A DNA stretch of 64,000 nucleotides from Hylemonella sp. (GTDB lineage Bacteria; Pseudomonadota; Gammaproteobacteria; Burkholderiales; Burkholderiaceae_C). How positions within the stretch are numbered: the stretch's first letter is position 1; every line of letters begins with the position of its first letter. The notes beneath the pieces are model-generated. The model was not told the DNA's origin. It was given only the letters and a program-made list of their open reading frames with translations, and did not search any database. Below are positions 63,124 through 64,000 of the stretch, piece after piece. The stretch is from NCBI GenBank assembly GCA_030695415.1, contig JAUYQZ010000039.1, positions 87,788-151,787 on the forward strand, given 5' to 3'. Made by a program: the position numbers and the translations under genes.

Positions 63124-63909
63124 TCACATCTTCTGGATGCGTTCGACCATCTCCTGCGCGAAGCTCACAAAGGACTGGGCGCCCTTGGAGGCCGGGTCGA
63201 ACACCACACCGGGCACCCCGTAGCTGGGCGCTTCGGCCAGGCGCACATTGCGCGGGATGACGGCATCGAACACCTTGTCGCCGAAGTGGGCCTTGAGCTG
63301 GTCGCTCACCTGGGCCTGCAGGGTGATGCGCGGGTCGAACATGACACGCAGCAGGCCGATGATCTGCAGGTCGGGGTTGAGGTTGGCGTGCACCTGCTTG
63401 ATGGTGTTGACCAGATCGGTCAGGCCTTCGAGCGCGAAGTACTCGCACTGCATGGGCACGATGACGCCGTGCGCGCTGCACAGGCCGTTGAGGGTGAGCA
63501 TGGAGAGACTGGGCGGGCAGTCGATGAGCACGAAGTCGTACTCGTCGCTGACCTTGGCCAGGGCTTCCTTGAGCCGCTTCTCGCGGCGCTCCACATCGAC
63601 CAACTCCACCTCGGCACCGGCGAGTTCGCGGTTGGCACCCAGGATGTCGTAGCTGCAGCCGCCTTCGATGAGCTTGTCGCTTTTCACCCGGGCCTCGGCG
63701 ATGGACGCCGATTCGAGCAGCACGTCGTAAAGGGTGAGCTTGAGCTGGCGTTTGTCCACCCCTGAACCCATGGTGGCATTGCCTTGCGGGTCCAGGTCCA
63801 CCATCAGCACACGCTGCCCCACCTTGGCCAGGCCGGCGGCGAGGTTGACGGTGGTGGTGGTCTTGCCGACGCCGCCCTTCTGGTTGGCAACGCAGAAAAT
63901 CTTGGCCAT
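63124..63909 (-). CDS. parA: Chromosome partitioning ATPase ParA
   Basis: KIFCVANQKGGVGKTTTTVNLAAGLA deviant Walker A. Confidence 0.97.
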   Translation of the reverse strand: MAKIFCVANQKGGVGKTTTTVNLAAGLAKVGQRVLMVDLDPQGNATMGSGVDKRQLKLTLYDVLLESASIAEARVKSDKLIEGGCSYDILGANRELAGAEVELVDVERREKRLKEALAKVSDEYDFVLIDCPPSLSMLTLNGLCSAHGVIVPMQCEYFALEGLTDLVNTIKQVHANLNPDLQIIGLLRVMFDPRITLQAQVSDQLKAHFGDKVFDAVIPRNVRLAEAPSYGVPGVVFDPASKGAQSFVSFAQEMVERIQKM

Positions 63910-63939
63910 CTGGTGGTCTTCCCTTTTATGTATCTGAGA

Positions 63940-64000
63940 TCAGCGGGTGAAAGCAAGACGCAAGCCGAAGCCGATCAGGCAGAGGCCGGCAATTTTCTGC
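63940..64000 (-). CDS. LysE-family-like exporter, C-terminal end only
   Basis: Reverse translation QKIAGLCLIGFGLRLAFTR*; truncated by window edge. Confidence 0.5.
   Translation of the reverse strand, partial: QKIAGLCLIGFGLRLAFTR

Overview
High-GC chromosomal window, probably betaproteobacterial (Comamonadaceae-like), densely coding and close to a parAB locus. There are no phage, transposase, CRISPR, rRNA or recognisable tRNA genes. Main content: a guanidine-utilisation locus (ABC transporter, two DUF1989 carboxyguanidine-deiminase-type proteins, urea/guanidine carboxylase); TorF-glnK-amtB; comM; two MFS genes; a split B12-dependent methionine synthase; terC; an RlmN-like gene; recQ; modABC; pckG; a gcdR-gcdH-CoA transferase locus; acetoacetyl-CoA synthetase; several c-di-GMP enzymes; upp/uraA; a PduO-type adenosyltransferase; and parB/parA. 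The regulatory layer is unusually readable: two guanidine-I riboswitches each behind a sigma54 -24/-12 promoter, an SAH riboswitch on metH, a yybP-ykoY (Mn2+) riboswitch on terC, a probable 6S RNA after recQ, a near-consensus CRP site at class I spacing before a tfoX-like gene, a LexA-like box before comM, and an FNR-type box before a universal stress gene. The best candidate for an undescribed system is a tight three-gene operon (46893-51803) of two tandem paralogous substrate-binding proteins without transporter genes, followed by a membrane PAS-GGDEF-EAL protein, which resembles in layout a NspS/MbaA-type ligand-to-c-di-GMP module. A chimeric, frameshifted EVE/adenosyltransferase pseudogene arising from a nearby duplicated fragment is a second clear anomaly. 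All calls come from reading the sequence; no database search was run.
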